Positions 7,478-16,265 of a stretch of DNA of 36,001 bases are shown one piece after another. The notes beneath the pieces were generated by a model. The model saw only the letters and a program-made list of their open reading frames with translations. It was not told the origin of the DNA and did not search any database. Origin of the DNA: Bacteroidales bacterium (GTDB taxonomy: Bacteria; Bacteroidota; Bacteroidia; Bacteroidales; GCA-2748055); assembly GCA_023138875.1 (NCBI GenBank), contig JAGLOO010000069.1, positions 1 through 36,001 on the forward strand, given 5' to 3'. Each line of letters opens with the position of its first letter. Within the stretch, counting starts at the first letter, position 1. The position numbers and the translations under genes are program-made.

Positions 7478-8858
7478 CCCAACCAAAACCCCCATGCGGG
7501 AACAACCGCCGCAGGAAAGGGTCAGGAATTACGATGAGGTGCCCCTTGGGTATTCTCCACAGGAGGCTATCTTCGAAGCTGAACGTTGCCTGATGTGTAA
7601 AAACCCCAGATGCATTGAAGGTTGTCCGGTTGAAATTGACATCCCGGGATTTATTCAATTCATAACAGAAGAAAAGTTCAGGGATGGGGTGCGCCGGCTT
7701 AAAGAAAAAAACATACTCCCGGCCATTTGTGGCCGTGTTTGTCCCCAGGAAGAACAATGCGAACAGAAATGCATCCTGGGTGTTAAAAATGAGCCGGTTG
7801 CCATAGGAAGACTGGAGAGGTTCCTGGCTGACTGGGAAGCCGGACAGGGTGAACCGGAGTTGCCACCAAAACCAAAACCAACCGGTAAAAAAATTGTCAT
7901 TGTGGGCGCCGGTCCTGCCGGAATTACCGCTGCTGCCGACCTGGTCAGATTAGGTCATAAAGTAGATATGTTTGAAGCCCTCCATGAGCCGGGAGGTGTG
8001 CTGGTATACGGCATCCCGGAGTTCCGGCTGCCAAAAGCCATCGTCTTCAGGGAAATTAATTATCTGAAGAAACTGGGCGTAAAGCTTTACACCGATCATG
8101 TGATTGGACAAATCAGAAGCATTGATGAGCTCCTGGATGAGTATGATGCGGTTTTCCTGGGAACCGGAGCCGGGCTTCCCTGGTTTTTGAATGTTCCCGG
8201 AGAGAATCTGAACGGTATCTATTCCGCCAATGAGTATCTTACCCGGGCCAACCTTATGAAAGCCTACCTCTTCCCGAAATACAAAACACCCATTGTGAAG
8301 GGGAAGTATGTGGCCACGGTGGGCGGGGGCAATGTAGCGATGGATTGTGCCCGGACCGCATTGCGGCTTGGTGCTGAAAAATCCATTATCATCTACCGCA
8401 GATCAAGGGATGAAATGCCTGCCCGCGACGAAGAGATCCATCATGCAGAGGAAGAAGGAGTGATTTTCAAACTGCTTTCCAATCCTGCAGCATTTCATGG
8501 GGGAAACAACAGCTGGGTAAAGGAAGTGGAGTGTGTCAGCATGAAGCTCGGTGAACCTGATGATTCAGGAAGAAGACGACCCGTTCCCATACCGGATGCC
8601 AACTTCAGAATGCCCATCGATGTGGCGGTTATTGCCATTGGAAATAGTCCGAATCCATTGATACCTTCCACAACACCTGATATTGAAACCGGTAGATGGG
8701 GAAATATTGTAACAAACCTGGAAACCGGGAAGACTTCTAAACCGGGAGTATTTGCCGGAGGTGATGTGGCTACCGGGGCCGCCACTGTGATACTGGCCAT
8801 GGGGGCTGGCAAAATAGCAGCCCGGGGAATCCATGAATATGTGATGAGCAAAAAATAG
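7464..8858 (+). CDS. NfnB/GltD-like NADP(H)-binding flavoprotein subunit (copy 1)
   Basis: This 464-residue protein resembles NfnB, SudA and the small subunit of glutamate synthase. I chose the ATG at 7464 (MAKVSPTKTP) over an upstream ATG at 7407, because the family begins about here and it leaves only a 14-bp overlap with nfnA. The N-terminal iron-sulfur domain shows CLMCKNPRCIEGCP and CGRVCPQEEQCEQKC. A first Rossmann motif (VGAGPAGITAAADL) binds FAD, EALHEPGGVLVYGIPEFRLP is a family signature, and a second Rossmann motif (VGGGNVAMDCART) binds NADP(H), followed by YRRSRDEMPAR. The end has the FAD motif GVFAGGD. In NfnAB this subunit holds the bifurcating FAD and the NADPH site. Its gene converges with the zinc-ribbon gene, leaving 7 nt between stops and no terminator. 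Confidence 0.9.
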   Translation: MAKVSPTKTPMREQPPQERVRNYDEVPLGYSPQEAIFEAERCLMCKNPRCIEGCPVEIDIPGFIQFITEEKFRDGVRRLKEKNILPAICGRVCPQEEQCEQKCILGVKNEPVAIGRLERFLADWEAGQGEPELPPKPKPTGKKIVIVGAGPAGITAAADLVRLGHKVDMFEALHEPGGVLVYGIPEFRLPKAIVFREINYLKKLGVKLYTDHVIGQIRSIDELLDEYDAVFLGTGAGLPWFLNVPGENLNGIYSANEYLTRANLMKAYLFPKYKTPIVKGKYVATVGGGNVAMDCARTALRLGAEKSIIIYRRSRDEMPARDEEIHHAEEEGVIFKLLSNPAAFHGGNNSWVKEVECVSMKLGEPDDSGRRRPVPIPDANFRMPIDVAVIAIGNSPNPLIPSTTPDIETGRWGNIVTNLETGKTSKPGVFAGGDVATGAATVILAMGAGKIAARGIHEYVMSKK

Positions 8859-8865
8859 GTTTTCC

Positions 8866-9747
8866 CTACCATTCGAGGCTTTCTTCCAGCCGGATGTCAT
8901 CAAGGTCGTCCTTGCTCAGGCCATGCCACCTGCATCCTTTTTTCGAACAGATATAGAAATCAACCAGTCTGCTGGTCGCCCCAACAACAATCCTGGCTAT
9001 CTCGCTTCCGCATTCCCGGCACTTCTCCTCTTTGATCATCAAAGATTGGTCGCAATGAAAACACTTGATATCACCGATATATTCATCCTCGGGCAGCCTG
9101 ATGGTTGACTTGGATGTAAATATATTCAGGTAAGGACTAAGCATTAAATATCCGGATTTCTTTCCCCTGTCCACCTTGAATTTAATGGACGACTTCTCGA
9201 TGAGAGATTTTTTACAGTGAGGGCAGTATGACTGTAAAAAAGTCCCCGTCCTCATAATCTTAATCTTCTCTTCTTCCTCGGTCCCGGGGCCCTTCTTTTC
9301 CCGGGGGAGCGACATATCTTCAATAAATGGACGTCCCTGATAACCGGCATCTATATACAACTGCTTCAGTGCAAATGAAAAATCTACGAACTTGACAAAA
9401 TGGTTTTTGCAACCAATGCGCGAACATATGCTCACATCTCCTCCCAGTTCAAGGTCCAGCGGGATCATAGGGGCATCACATACATCGCAATCTGCTTTGC
9501 TTTTGATTTCCGAATTGCAATGAGGACAGGAAAGTTTAATGGTTGTATCTTTCGGGGTTTCCAGGGTACATACATAATTGTAACTTTCCCAGACAGAACT
9601 TAAATTGATTTCCCCTTTATCCTGGTCATTTGCGATATTCAGCCTGATGCTGGGACAGTTGTCCACCAGCCGGTTGTCATCCATTAAGGATTGTCCGCAA
9701 ACAGGACATTTTACCCTCAATGAAATCAGATTCAGCATATCGTTCAT
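8866..9747 (-). CDS. Internally duplicated zinc-ribbon protein of unknown function
   Basis: The 293-residue protein has no signal peptide or membrane segment and is rich in CxxC pairs, so it is probably a cytoplasmic zinc-binding protein. Two halves repeat the same cysteine layout. In the first half the pairs are CPVC (14-17), CPHC (74-77), CDVC (87-90) and Cys108/Cys113. In the second they are CPHC (175-178), CFHC (229-232), CREC (243-246) and Cys267/Cys272. The last element of each half is alike (ICSRIGCKNH versus ICSKKGCRWH). An acidic linker with a run of Glu (157-160) joins them. It lies 46 nt downstream of nfnB copy 2 on the same strand and is probably co-transcribed with that pair. I do not recognise the family. 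A role in handling or regulating the redox enzymes is only suggested by position. Confidence 0.8.
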   Translation of the reverse strand: MNDMLNLISLRVKCPVCGQSLMDDNRLVDNCPSIRLNIANDQDKGEINLSSVWESYNYVCTLETPKDTTIKLSCPHCNSEIKSKADCDVCDAPMIPLDLELGGDVSICSRIGCKNHFVKFVDFSFALKQLYIDAGYQGRPFIEDMSLPREKKGPGTEEEEKIKIMRTGTFLQSYCPHCKKSLIEKSSIKFKVDRGKKSGYLMLSPYLNIFTSKSTIRLPEDEYIGDIKCFHCDQSLMIKEEKCRECGSEIARIVVGATSRLVDFYICSKKGCRWHGLSKDDLDDIRLEESLEW

Positions 9748-9793
9748 CTTTGGGAATGGTTTGGTTTACATATAAATATATGAAACTTCCGGG

Positions 9794-11335
9794 TTATTTG
9801 GCAAATTCGAGTACTTCTCCGATGGTTTTAAACTCTTTGATGAGTGAAATGAGTTCTCTTACTTTTCCCTTAATATGACGGTCCATGGCTGCAGCAGCAT
9901 TTCTGCCATCTCCCATGGCCAGGATTACTGTTGCTCCTCCTCTCACGATATCACCTCCGGCAAATATATCAGGTATCGAAGTTTGCATGGTCTCCTTATT
10001 CACATTGATCGTTCCCCAGGAAGAGACATCCAGTTCTTTCATACTCTGGGGGATCAGCGGGTTTGGAGAAACACCTACGCTGACCACGACCGTGTCCACA
10101 TCAATAAAGAATTCCGAACCTTCAATTGGTATCGGTCTCCGGCGACCCGAAGCGTCAGGTTCGCCCAGTTCCATTTTCTGGACTTTCATTTTGTTTACCC
10201 TTCCATGCTCATCCGCAAAATATTCAACCGGGTTATGCAGGTTAAGAAATTCAATGCCCTCTTCCTTGGCATGCTTAATCTCTTCAACCCTTGCAGGCAT
10301 CTCTTCAATGGACCGTCGGTAGATGATCATGGATCTCCCGGCTCCCAGCCTTTTTGATATTCTGACAGCATCCATTGCGGTATTCCCGCCCCCTATTACG
10401 GCCACGCTTTTTCCGCTGATCACGGGTGTATCATATTCAGGATCAGCAGCATTCATTAAATTCACCCGGGTCAGGTACTCATTGGAAGAATAGATGCCAA
10501 TATAGTTTTCACCAGGAATGTGCATAAAGTTTGGCAATCCGGCCCCGCTTCCAACCAGGAATGCAGAAAATCCTTCTTTTTTGAGATCTTCAATAGTGGC
10601 TGTCTTACCTACAATGAAATTGTTGACGAACTTCACTCCCATTTTTTTCAGGATATCAATCTCCGCATCCACGATCTTGTTGGGAAGCCGGAATTCAGGT
10701 ATTCCATATTTCAGGACACCTCCAATCTCGTGCAATGCCTCGAACACCGTAACATCATACCCCATTTTTGCCATATCCCCTGCGAAGGCCAGGCCGGCCG
10801 GACCGGAACCTACAGATGCAACTTTGATCCCATTAACTGCAGGTATGTCGGGCACGGATATCTTTCCACTGTTTTGTTCATAATCGGCCGCAAATCTTTC
10901 CAGGAACCCAATGGCAACAGGAGGTTTGTTCAATTTCTGGGGATAAAAACAGACTTGTTCGCACTGTACCTCCTGCGGACAGACACGTCCGCATACAGCA
11001 GGCAAAGAATTGGTTTCCTTCAGAACCCTGGCGGCATCAAGAAATTCACCTGCTTCGATCTTCTTGATGAATTTCGGTATATTGATCCCTACCGGACATC
11101 CTGTAATGCATGTGGGATTCGGACAATCGATGCACCGTTGGGCTTCATGCCGGGCCTGCTCTTCTGACAATCCCAGGTTCACCTCGGCGAAATTTTTATT
11201 CCGTATATCGGCCGCCTGTTCAGGCATCGCCAGCCGCTCCAGTTGCGTCCGCTCCTTGTTCTTCAGTTTGCTGCGCAACTCAACTCTCCAATCCTGCTCT
11301 CTCTCCTTTTTTAAATACTCCAGTAAACCCTTCAT
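9794..11335 (-). CDS. nfnB: NfnB, NADPH-dependent ferredoxin:NAD+ oxidoreductase subunit (copy 2)
   Basis: The 513-residue protein is a second NfnB/GltD-family flavoprotein. It has about 45 extra N-terminal residues rich in K, R and E (MKGLLEYLKKEREQDWR). The iron-sulfur domain carries CIDCPNPTCITGCP and CGRVCPQEVQCEQVC. FAD is bound at VGSGPAGLAFAGDM, the signature EALHEIGGVLKYGIPEFRLP follows, and NADP(H) is bound at IGGGNTAMDAVRI with YRRSIEEMPAR. The C-terminal FAD motif is DIFAGGDIVRGGATVILAMGDG, followed by a short helical extension. It starts 3 nt after the stop of nfnA copy 2, so the two form an operon and presumably a heterodimer. The expected reaction couples NADPH oxidation to reduction of NAD+ and ferredoxin, or the reverse. 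The protein could equally be annotated as a glutamate synthase small subunit, but no large subunit is present. Confidence 0.9.
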   Translation of the reverse strand: MKGLLEYLKKEREQDWRVELRSKLKNKERTQLERLAMPEQAADIRNKNFAEVNLGLSEEQARHEAQRCIDCPNPTCITGCPVGINIPKFIKKIEAGEFLDAARVLKETNSLPAVCGRVCPQEVQCEQVCFYPQKLNKPPVAIGFLERFAADYEQNSGKISVPDIPAVNGIKVASVGSGPAGLAFAGDMAKMGYDVTVFEALHEIGGVLKYGIPEFRLPNKIVDAEIDILKKMGVKFVNNFIVGKTATIEDLKKEGFSAFLVGSGAGLPNFMHIPGENYIGIYSSNEYLTRVNLMNAADPEYDTPVISGKSVAVIGGGNTAMDAVRISKRLGAGRSMIIYRRSIEEMPARVEEIKHAKEEGIEFLNLHNPVEYFADEHGRVNKMKVQKMELGEPDASGRRRPIPIEGSEFFIDVDTVVVSVGVSPNPLIPQSMKELDVSSWGTINVNKETMQTSIPDIFAGGDIVRGGATVILAMGDGRNAAAAMDRHIKGKVRELISLIKEFKTIGEVLEFAK

Positions 11336-11338
11336 GTG

Positions 11339-12172
11339 TTATGCTTTGCGGTATTTATTCAGAAAATTTTCATAAGCCTCTTCTTCTTCCGGTTTATAGG
11401 AATTTAATCTTAACATCATTTCATTAAAATCAACCTCGTGGGCATCAAATTCAGGTCCGTCCACGCAAACGAACTTTGTCTTCCCGCCTACGGTAACCCT
11501 GCAGGCTCCGCACATACCCGTCCCGTCAACCATCAGTGTATTTAAACTGGCCACCGTGGGGATATTGTATTTCTTCGTAAGAATGGTGACAAATTTCATC
11601 ATGACAGCCGGACCAACTGTAACAGCCAGATCAACTTTCTCACGCTTAATTACCTCTTCCATTCCATCTGTTACCAGTCCCTTCTTTCCATACGAGCCAT
11701 CGTCAGTCATGATAACCACCTCGTCGGAATGCATGCGCATCTGCTGTTCAAGTATGATCAGCTCTTTCGTTCTTGCTGCCAGAACAGTGATGACCTTATT
11801 TCCTGCATTTTTCAGGGCCTCCACAATGGGAAGCAGGGGTGCCACGCCAACTCCTCCACCTGAGGCCAGTACGGTTCCCACTTTCTCTATATGTGTGTGC
11901 TGGCCCAGAGGACCTACCACATCGGTTATAGTTTCACCCACCTCCAGGTTACACAGTTTGATGGAAGTAACACCCACTTTCTGAATGATGATGGTAATGG
12001 TCCCTTTCTCAACATCCGCTCCAGCAATGGTAAGGGGGATCCGCTCCCCTTTCTGTCCAATCCGTACAATCACAAAATGACCTGCCTTTCGACTTTTCGC
12101 AATTTGGGGTGCTTCCACAACCAATTTCACTACGGAGTCGGAGAAGTATTCTTTTTCTATAATCTTATTCAT
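11339..12172 (-). CDS. nfnA: NfnA, ferredoxin-NADP+ reductase-like subunit (copy 2)
   Basis: The 277-residue protein is the canonical-looking NfnA/SudB partner. I place the start at the ATG complementary to 12170-12172 (MNKIIEKEYF), because the longer frame from 12286 would add 38 hydrophobic residues not found in the family, and the chosen length matches copy 1 (278 residues). The FAD motif is RIPLT, the nucleotide-binding loop is the usual GGGVGVAPLLP, and the [2Fe-2S] site is DGTGMCGAC with a later Cys in KFVCVDGP, giving Asp plus three Cys. It leads an operon with nfnB and the zinc-ribbon gene. The divergent neighbour is a dihydroorotate-dehydrogenase-like protein; because NfnA is related to PyrK, a functional link with that flavoprotein is possible but unproven. 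Confidence 0.9.
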   Translation of the reverse strand: MNKIIEKEYFSDSVVKLVVEAPQIAKSRKAGHFVIVRIGQKGERIPLTIAGADVEKGTITIIIQKVGVTSIKLCNLEVGETITDVVGPLGQHTHIEKVGTVLASGGGVGVAPLLPIVEALKNAGNKVITVLAARTKELIILEQQMRMHSDEVVIMTDDGSYGKKGLVTDGMEEVIKREKVDLAVTVGPAVMMKFVTILTKKYNIPTVASLNTLMVDGTGMCGACRVTVGGKTKFVCVDGPEFDAHEVDFNEMMLRLNSYKPEEEEAYENFLNKYRKA

Positions 12173-12335
12173 GCGTGTCAGGTATGTTTCAAAGGCATCA
12201 GAAAAAACTTGCAATATTATATGAAAAATATTTGAAAATATATGCTGGAATATAAGATAAACGTTATTAAGAATAATTATAAACAATTGTTTGTGTGTGC
12301 ATTGTATTTAAGTGCTTTCGGGGATGATATAATGA

Positions 12336-12343
12336 TATTTTTG
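12336..12343 (+). promoter_or_regulatory. Possible -7 element of the DHOD-like gene
   Basis: TATTTTTG matches the Bacteroidota -7 consensus TAnnTTTG exactly and lies 36 nt before the ATG at 12380. No good -33 TTG is found at the right distance. An isolated 8-mer of this kind is expected by chance many times in a window this size, so support rests on its position. Confidence 0.3.
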
Positions 12344-12379
12344 TATTTTTATTATCCTTTCAGCTAAACTCTGGTAAAT

Positions 12380-13372
12380 ATGAAGGATCTGACAACAAAA
12401 TATATTGGATTAACGCTGGCGAATCCTGTTATTGCAGCCAGTAGCGGACTAACAGCTTCTGTGGAAAGCATTCAAACCCTTGAAAAAAACGGAGCCGCAG
12501 CCGTAGTGCTTAAATCGATATTCGAGGAGGAGATCCTGCTTGAGGTAAACCAGCAATTGGAAGAGGCGAAAAAAAATCCCATCATCTACTCCGGGCTTTC
12601 GGAAACCCTCGATTACATCGACCTGCACATCAGAGAAGACAGTCTCAATGATTACCTGAATTTGATCAGGGATGCAAAGAATGCGGTATCGATACCGGTC
12701 ATTGCCAGCATCAACTGTGTCTCCTTTGAAGACTGGACCTATTTCACCAAAAAAATCGAAGAAGCAGATGCAGATGCATTGGAGCTTAATCTTTTCATGA
12801 ATCCGGCCGATTTTCAAAACAAGGAATTTGAAAAAACCTACTTCAGGATTATTGAAAAAGTGCTGGCTACGGTAGAGATCCCGGTGGCCATCAAGATCAG
12901 CAAATATTTCACCCGCATGGGTTTGTCGGTAAAGGCCCTGTCCGAATCCGGGGTATCGGGCATTGTGATGTTCAACCGTTTTTACACGCCCGATATTGAT
13001 CTTGATACGATTTCTCTTTCAAATGGAAAGCTATTTACGACCGCGGAAGACCTTCCCGAAACCCTCAGGTGGATTGCGATCATGTCAAACAAGGTTAACT
13101 GCGACCTGGCGGCTTCCACCGGCATTCATTCCGGGGACGATGTGATCAAAATGCTGCTTGCAGGGGCATCGGCAACCCAGGTGGCATCCACACTCTACAA
13201 GAACGGTCCCGGCCAGATAACCCGGATCCTTAACAGGGTTGAGAAATGGATGGATGAAAAGGGATTTGATTCCATTGATCAGTTCAGGGGAAAGGTGAGC
13301 GGGGAGTATTCGGACAATCCAGCATCTTTTGAACGGATGCAATTTATGAAGCATTTCAGTGAGATCAGGTAA
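12380..13372 (+). CDS. Dihydroorotate-dehydrogenase-like FMN flavoprotein
   Basis: The 330-residue protein has the TIM-barrel fold signature of the dihydroorotate dehydrogenase family: LANPVIAASSGLT at the start, a central ADALELNLFMNP strand, PVAIKISKYF for FMN contact, and a C-terminal phosphate-binding region around STGIHSGDDVIKMLLAGA. It corresponds to the 'dihydroorotate dehydrogenase-like' group of about 330 residues rather than to a clear biosynthetic PyrD. The expected NNPN-type orotate-site pattern is replaced by ELNLFMNPADF, so the substrate is uncertain. It could be an FMN oxidoreductase using a PyrK/NfnA-like electron partner, and nfnA copy 2 is its divergent neighbour. It is followed by sucA after 66 nt on the same strand. 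Confidence 0.75.
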   Translation: MKDLTTKYIGLTLANPVIAASSGLTASVESIQTLEKNGAAAVVLKSIFEEEILLEVNQQLEEAKKNPIIYSGLSETLDYIDLHIREDSLNDYLNLIRDAKNAVSIPVIASINCVSFEDWTYFTKKIEEADADALELNLFMNPADFQNKEFEKTYFRIIEKVLATVEIPVAIKISKYFTRMGLSVKALSESGVSGIVMFNRFYTPDIDLDTISLSNGKLFTTAEDLPETLRWIAIMSNKVNCDLAASTGIHSGDDVIKMLLAGASATQVASTLYKNGPGQITRILNRVEKWMDEKGFDSIDQFRGKVSGEYSDNPASFERMQFMKHFSEIR

Positions 13373-13438
13373 ATAGCGGGATTGCGTACAACAAAACGGA
13401 TGCCTGATTGTTAGTTCTAAAATCCGGACTGGTTTCAT

Positions 13439-16264
13439 ATGGACGACCTATCGTTTTTGCAGCACCTCGACACGGACGCCATCGAGGAACTTTATCAAAA
13501 ATACAGGGAAGATCCTGATTCAATCGACCCCAGCTGGCACCATTTTTTCCAGGGCTTTGACCTGGCCAGGCGTGATTTCAGTCATCCCGAATCTGAATCC
13601 CTCACCTTTGATAAAGAATTTAAGGTAATCAACCTGATCAACGGTTACCGGAAAAGGGGCCACCTTTTCACTGAAACAAACCCGGTGCGTACCAGGCGCA
13701 AATACTTTCCCACCCTCGATCTGGAGAATTACGGATTGTCCGAACATAACCTGGGCACCTCCTATCATGCCGGCAGGGAGATCGGTGTTGAGAAAGGCTC
13801 CCTTGACGAAATCGTAGATCGCCTTAAAAAGACCTACTGCGGTCACATCGGATCGGAATACATGTTTATCCGGCATCCTGAAAAGCTCGAATGGCTGAAA
13901 GACCGGATTGAAAAAGGTCAGAACCGGACCGTCTTTACACCTGAGGAAAAAACCAGGATCTACCACCACCTGAAGGAAGCGGTTGGATTCGAGAAATTCA
14001 TACACAACAAATTTGTGGGCCAGAAGAGGTTCTCCCTTGAAGGCGCAGAGATCCTCATTCCTGCTTTGAATGACTTGGTGGAGCGGGGCTCACAATCAGG
14101 CGTGATGGAGTTTAACATCGGGATGGCCCACCGGGGACGCCTGAATGTGCTGGCCAATGTGCTGAGAAAACCCATGGAGTATATCTTCAAGGAATTTGAA
14201 GGGGAGTCTTACGAAGATCGCATCAGTCTGGGTGACGTAAAGTATCACCTCGGCTATGGTAACATGATCCATACCTCCGCTGACAAAACAGTGATCCTGA
14301 ATATCGTCCCCAATCCTTCCCACCTTGAATCGTCAGCCCCCATCGTAGAGGGTGTATCAAGGGCACGCCTGGATCATATTTATGGTGGCGATATCAACAA
14401 ACTGGTGCCCATCATCATCCATGGTGATGCCGCCATTGCGGGTCAGGGTGTGGTATATGAGCTGGTGCAGATGTCCGGGTTGGAAGGATATAAAACCGGG
14501 GGGACCATCCACCTGGTCATCAACAACCAGGTGGGATTTACCACCAATTACCTGGATGGCCGATCGTCCACCTACAGCACCGATGTGGGCAAAGTAATCA
14601 AGTCTCCCATCTGGCATGTAAACGGGGATGATATGGAAGGATTGGTCCATGTGATCCGCATGGCCTTCGAATACAGGCAGGTATTCCATACCGATGTATT
14701 TATCGATATCCTTGCCTACCGCAAGTACGGACATAACGAAGGAGACGAACCCAGGTTTACACAACCCCTGCTCTATAAAGCCATTGCCAAACACCCCAAT
14801 CCCAGGGATATATACAGCCAGGGGCTTGTGGAACAAGGCATCATGGAAAAAAAGGAGGTAGCTGCGGCAGAAAATGAATTGGATACTCTGCTGGAAAAAC
14901 AACTTGACGTTTCCAGGAAAAAGAAGAAGGTGACCATCCAGCAATTCCTGGAGGCCGAATGGCAGGGAATGGAGTATACAACTGAAACCGACTTCGAAGA
15001 CTCCTTACCCACAGGGATTCCCGGAAACACCCTTCAGCGCATAGCCGATCAGATCACCACCCTGCCCGGAGACCTGGTCTTTTTTAAAAAAACCATCAAG
15101 CTGGCAGAGGAACGTGCAAAGATGATCAGAGAAAACCGGGTAGATTGGGCGCTGGGTGAATTGCTTGCCTATGGTTCACTCCTGCTGGAGAACCATCCCA
15201 TAAGGATCAGTGGACAGGACAGCATCAGGGGCACCTTTTCGCACCGGCATGCCGGGATGGTTATGGAAGAAACCACCGACATTTATATTCCCCTCAAGTA
15301 CATTGATAAGGAACAGGCTCCTTTCAATATTTTCAATTCCCCCCTGAATGAATACGGGGTATTGGGTTTTGAATACGGATACGCCATGGCATGTCCGCAG
15401 AACCTGACCATCTGGGAAGCACAGTTCGGGGATTTCGTTAATGTGGCCCAGGTGATCCTGGACCAGTACATATCCAGTGCCGAAGAGAAATGGGGCTTGA
15501 TGAACGGGCTGGTTCTATACCTTCCCCACGGTTTTGAGGGACAGGGACCGGAACATTCCAGTGCACGCATTGAAAGGTTCCTGAGCCTGGCTGCCAGGTG
15601 CAATATGCACATCATCAATCCAACCACACCTGCCAACCTTTTCCATGCACTCCGGAACCATATGAATAAAAAATCACGGGTGCCAATGATCGTATTCACC
15701 CCGAAAAGCCTGCTCAGGCATCCACAGTGTATCTCCACCCTGGACGACCTGGAAACAGGCAAATTTGAGTTGGTTTATGACGATCCCGATACGGTTGTGG
15801 AAGAGGTACGAAGGGTGGTTTTCTGCAGTGGCAAGATTTACTACGACCTGCTGGCCAGGAAACAGAAGCTGGGTGCAAAAGACATTGCCCTGGTGAGACT
15901 CGAGCAGATCTTCCCCTTCCCGGAAAAACAGGTAAAAAAGATCCTCCGAAAATACAGGAACAGCATGCTCACACTGTGGGTACAGGAAGAACCCGAAAAC
16001 ATGGGTGCCTGGTTTTACATCCGGAATACCATGAAGGACACCGAGATCATTCCGGTCACCCGGCAGCCATCGGGAAGTCCGGCTACCGGTCTGTTCAAAC
16101 TCCATGAGATTAGTCAGACCGAGATCATCAACAAGGTCTTCCGGGAATGTACCTGCGAATTGATGAATGTATACTGTGGATTGCAGTGTGTCATCGGCAG
16201 TTCACGCAAAGAGATCCTGAAGCAGCACTATTACTTTGACAAAGAGAAACCCAAAACAAAATAA
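13439..16264 (+). CDS. sucA: 2-oxoglutarate dehydrogenase E1 component
   Basis: The 941-residue protein is the thiamine-diphosphate-dependent decarboxylase of the 2-oxoglutarate dehydrogenase complex, converting 2-oxoglutarate to a succinyl group on the E2 lipoyl arm. The N-terminal E2-binding segment ([16 protein letters not shown] and [12 protein letters not shown]) is typical. The family signature [14 protein letters not shown] lies near residue 229. The TPP-binding motif runs from GDAAIAGQG (near 329) to NNQVGFTT (near 362). The pyrimidine-binding domain contains [10 protein letters not shown] and [12 protein letters not shown], and the C-terminal domain contains RLEQIFPFP and [12 protein letters not shown]. 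The length matches E. coli SucA (about 930). sucB starts one base after its stop, so they are translated as a unit. The complex is cytosolic and yields NADH and succinyl-CoA. Confidence 0.97.
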   Translation: MDDLSFLQHLDTDAIEELYQKYREDPDSIDPSWHHFFQGFDLARRDFSHPESESLTFDKEFKVINLINGYRKRGHLFTETNPVRTRRKYFPTLDLENYGLSEHNLGTSYHAGREIGVEKGSLDEIVDRLKKTYCGHIGSEYMFIRHPEKLEWLKDRIEKGQNRTVFTPEEKTRIYHHLKEAVGFEKFIHNKFVGQKRFSLEGAEILIPALNDLVERGSQSGVMEFNIGMAHRGRLNVLANVLRKPMEYIFKEFEGESYEDRISLGDVKYHLGYGNMIHTSADKTVILNIVPNPSHLESSAPIVEGVSRARLDHIYGGDINKLVPIIIHGDAAIAGQGVVYELVQMSGLEGYKTGGTIHLVINNQVGFTTNYLDGRSSTYSTDVGKVIKSPIWHVNGDDMEGLVHVIRMAFEYRQVFHTDVFIDILAYRKYGHNEGDEPRFTQPLLYKAIAKHPNPRDIYSQGLVEQGIMEKKEVAAAENELDTLLEKQLDVSRKKKKVTIQQFLEAEWQGMEYTTETDFEDSLPTGIPGNTLQRIADQITTLPGDLVFFKKTIKLAEERAKMIRENRVDWALGELLAYGSLLLENHPIRISGQDSIRGTFSHRHAGMVMEETTDIYIPLKYIDKEQAPFNIFNSPLNEYGVLGFEYGYAMACPQNLTIWEAQFGDFVNVAQVILDQYISSAEEKWGLMNGLVLYLPHGFEGQGPEHSSARIERFLSLAARCNMHIINPTTPANLFHALRNHMNKKSRVPMIVFTPKSLLRHPQCISTLDDLETGKFELVYDDPDTVVEEVRRVVFCSGKIYYDLLARKQKLGAKDIALVRLEQIFPFPEKQVKKILRKYRNSMLTLWVQEEPENMGAWFYIRNTMKDTEIIPVTRQPSGSPATGLFKLHEISQTEIINKVFRECTCELMNVYCGLQCVIGSSRKEILKQHYYFDKEKPKTK

Positions 16265-16265
16265 T

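Noticed and set aside
12173-12286. N-terminal extension of nfnA copy 2
   Set aside because: The 38 extra residues are AT-rich and hydrophobic, absent from copy 1, and probably come from the promoter region.
16236-16265. Earlier ATG for sucB
   Set aside because: It lies inside the end of sucA; the ATG one base after the sucA stop gives the normal start of the lipoyl domain.
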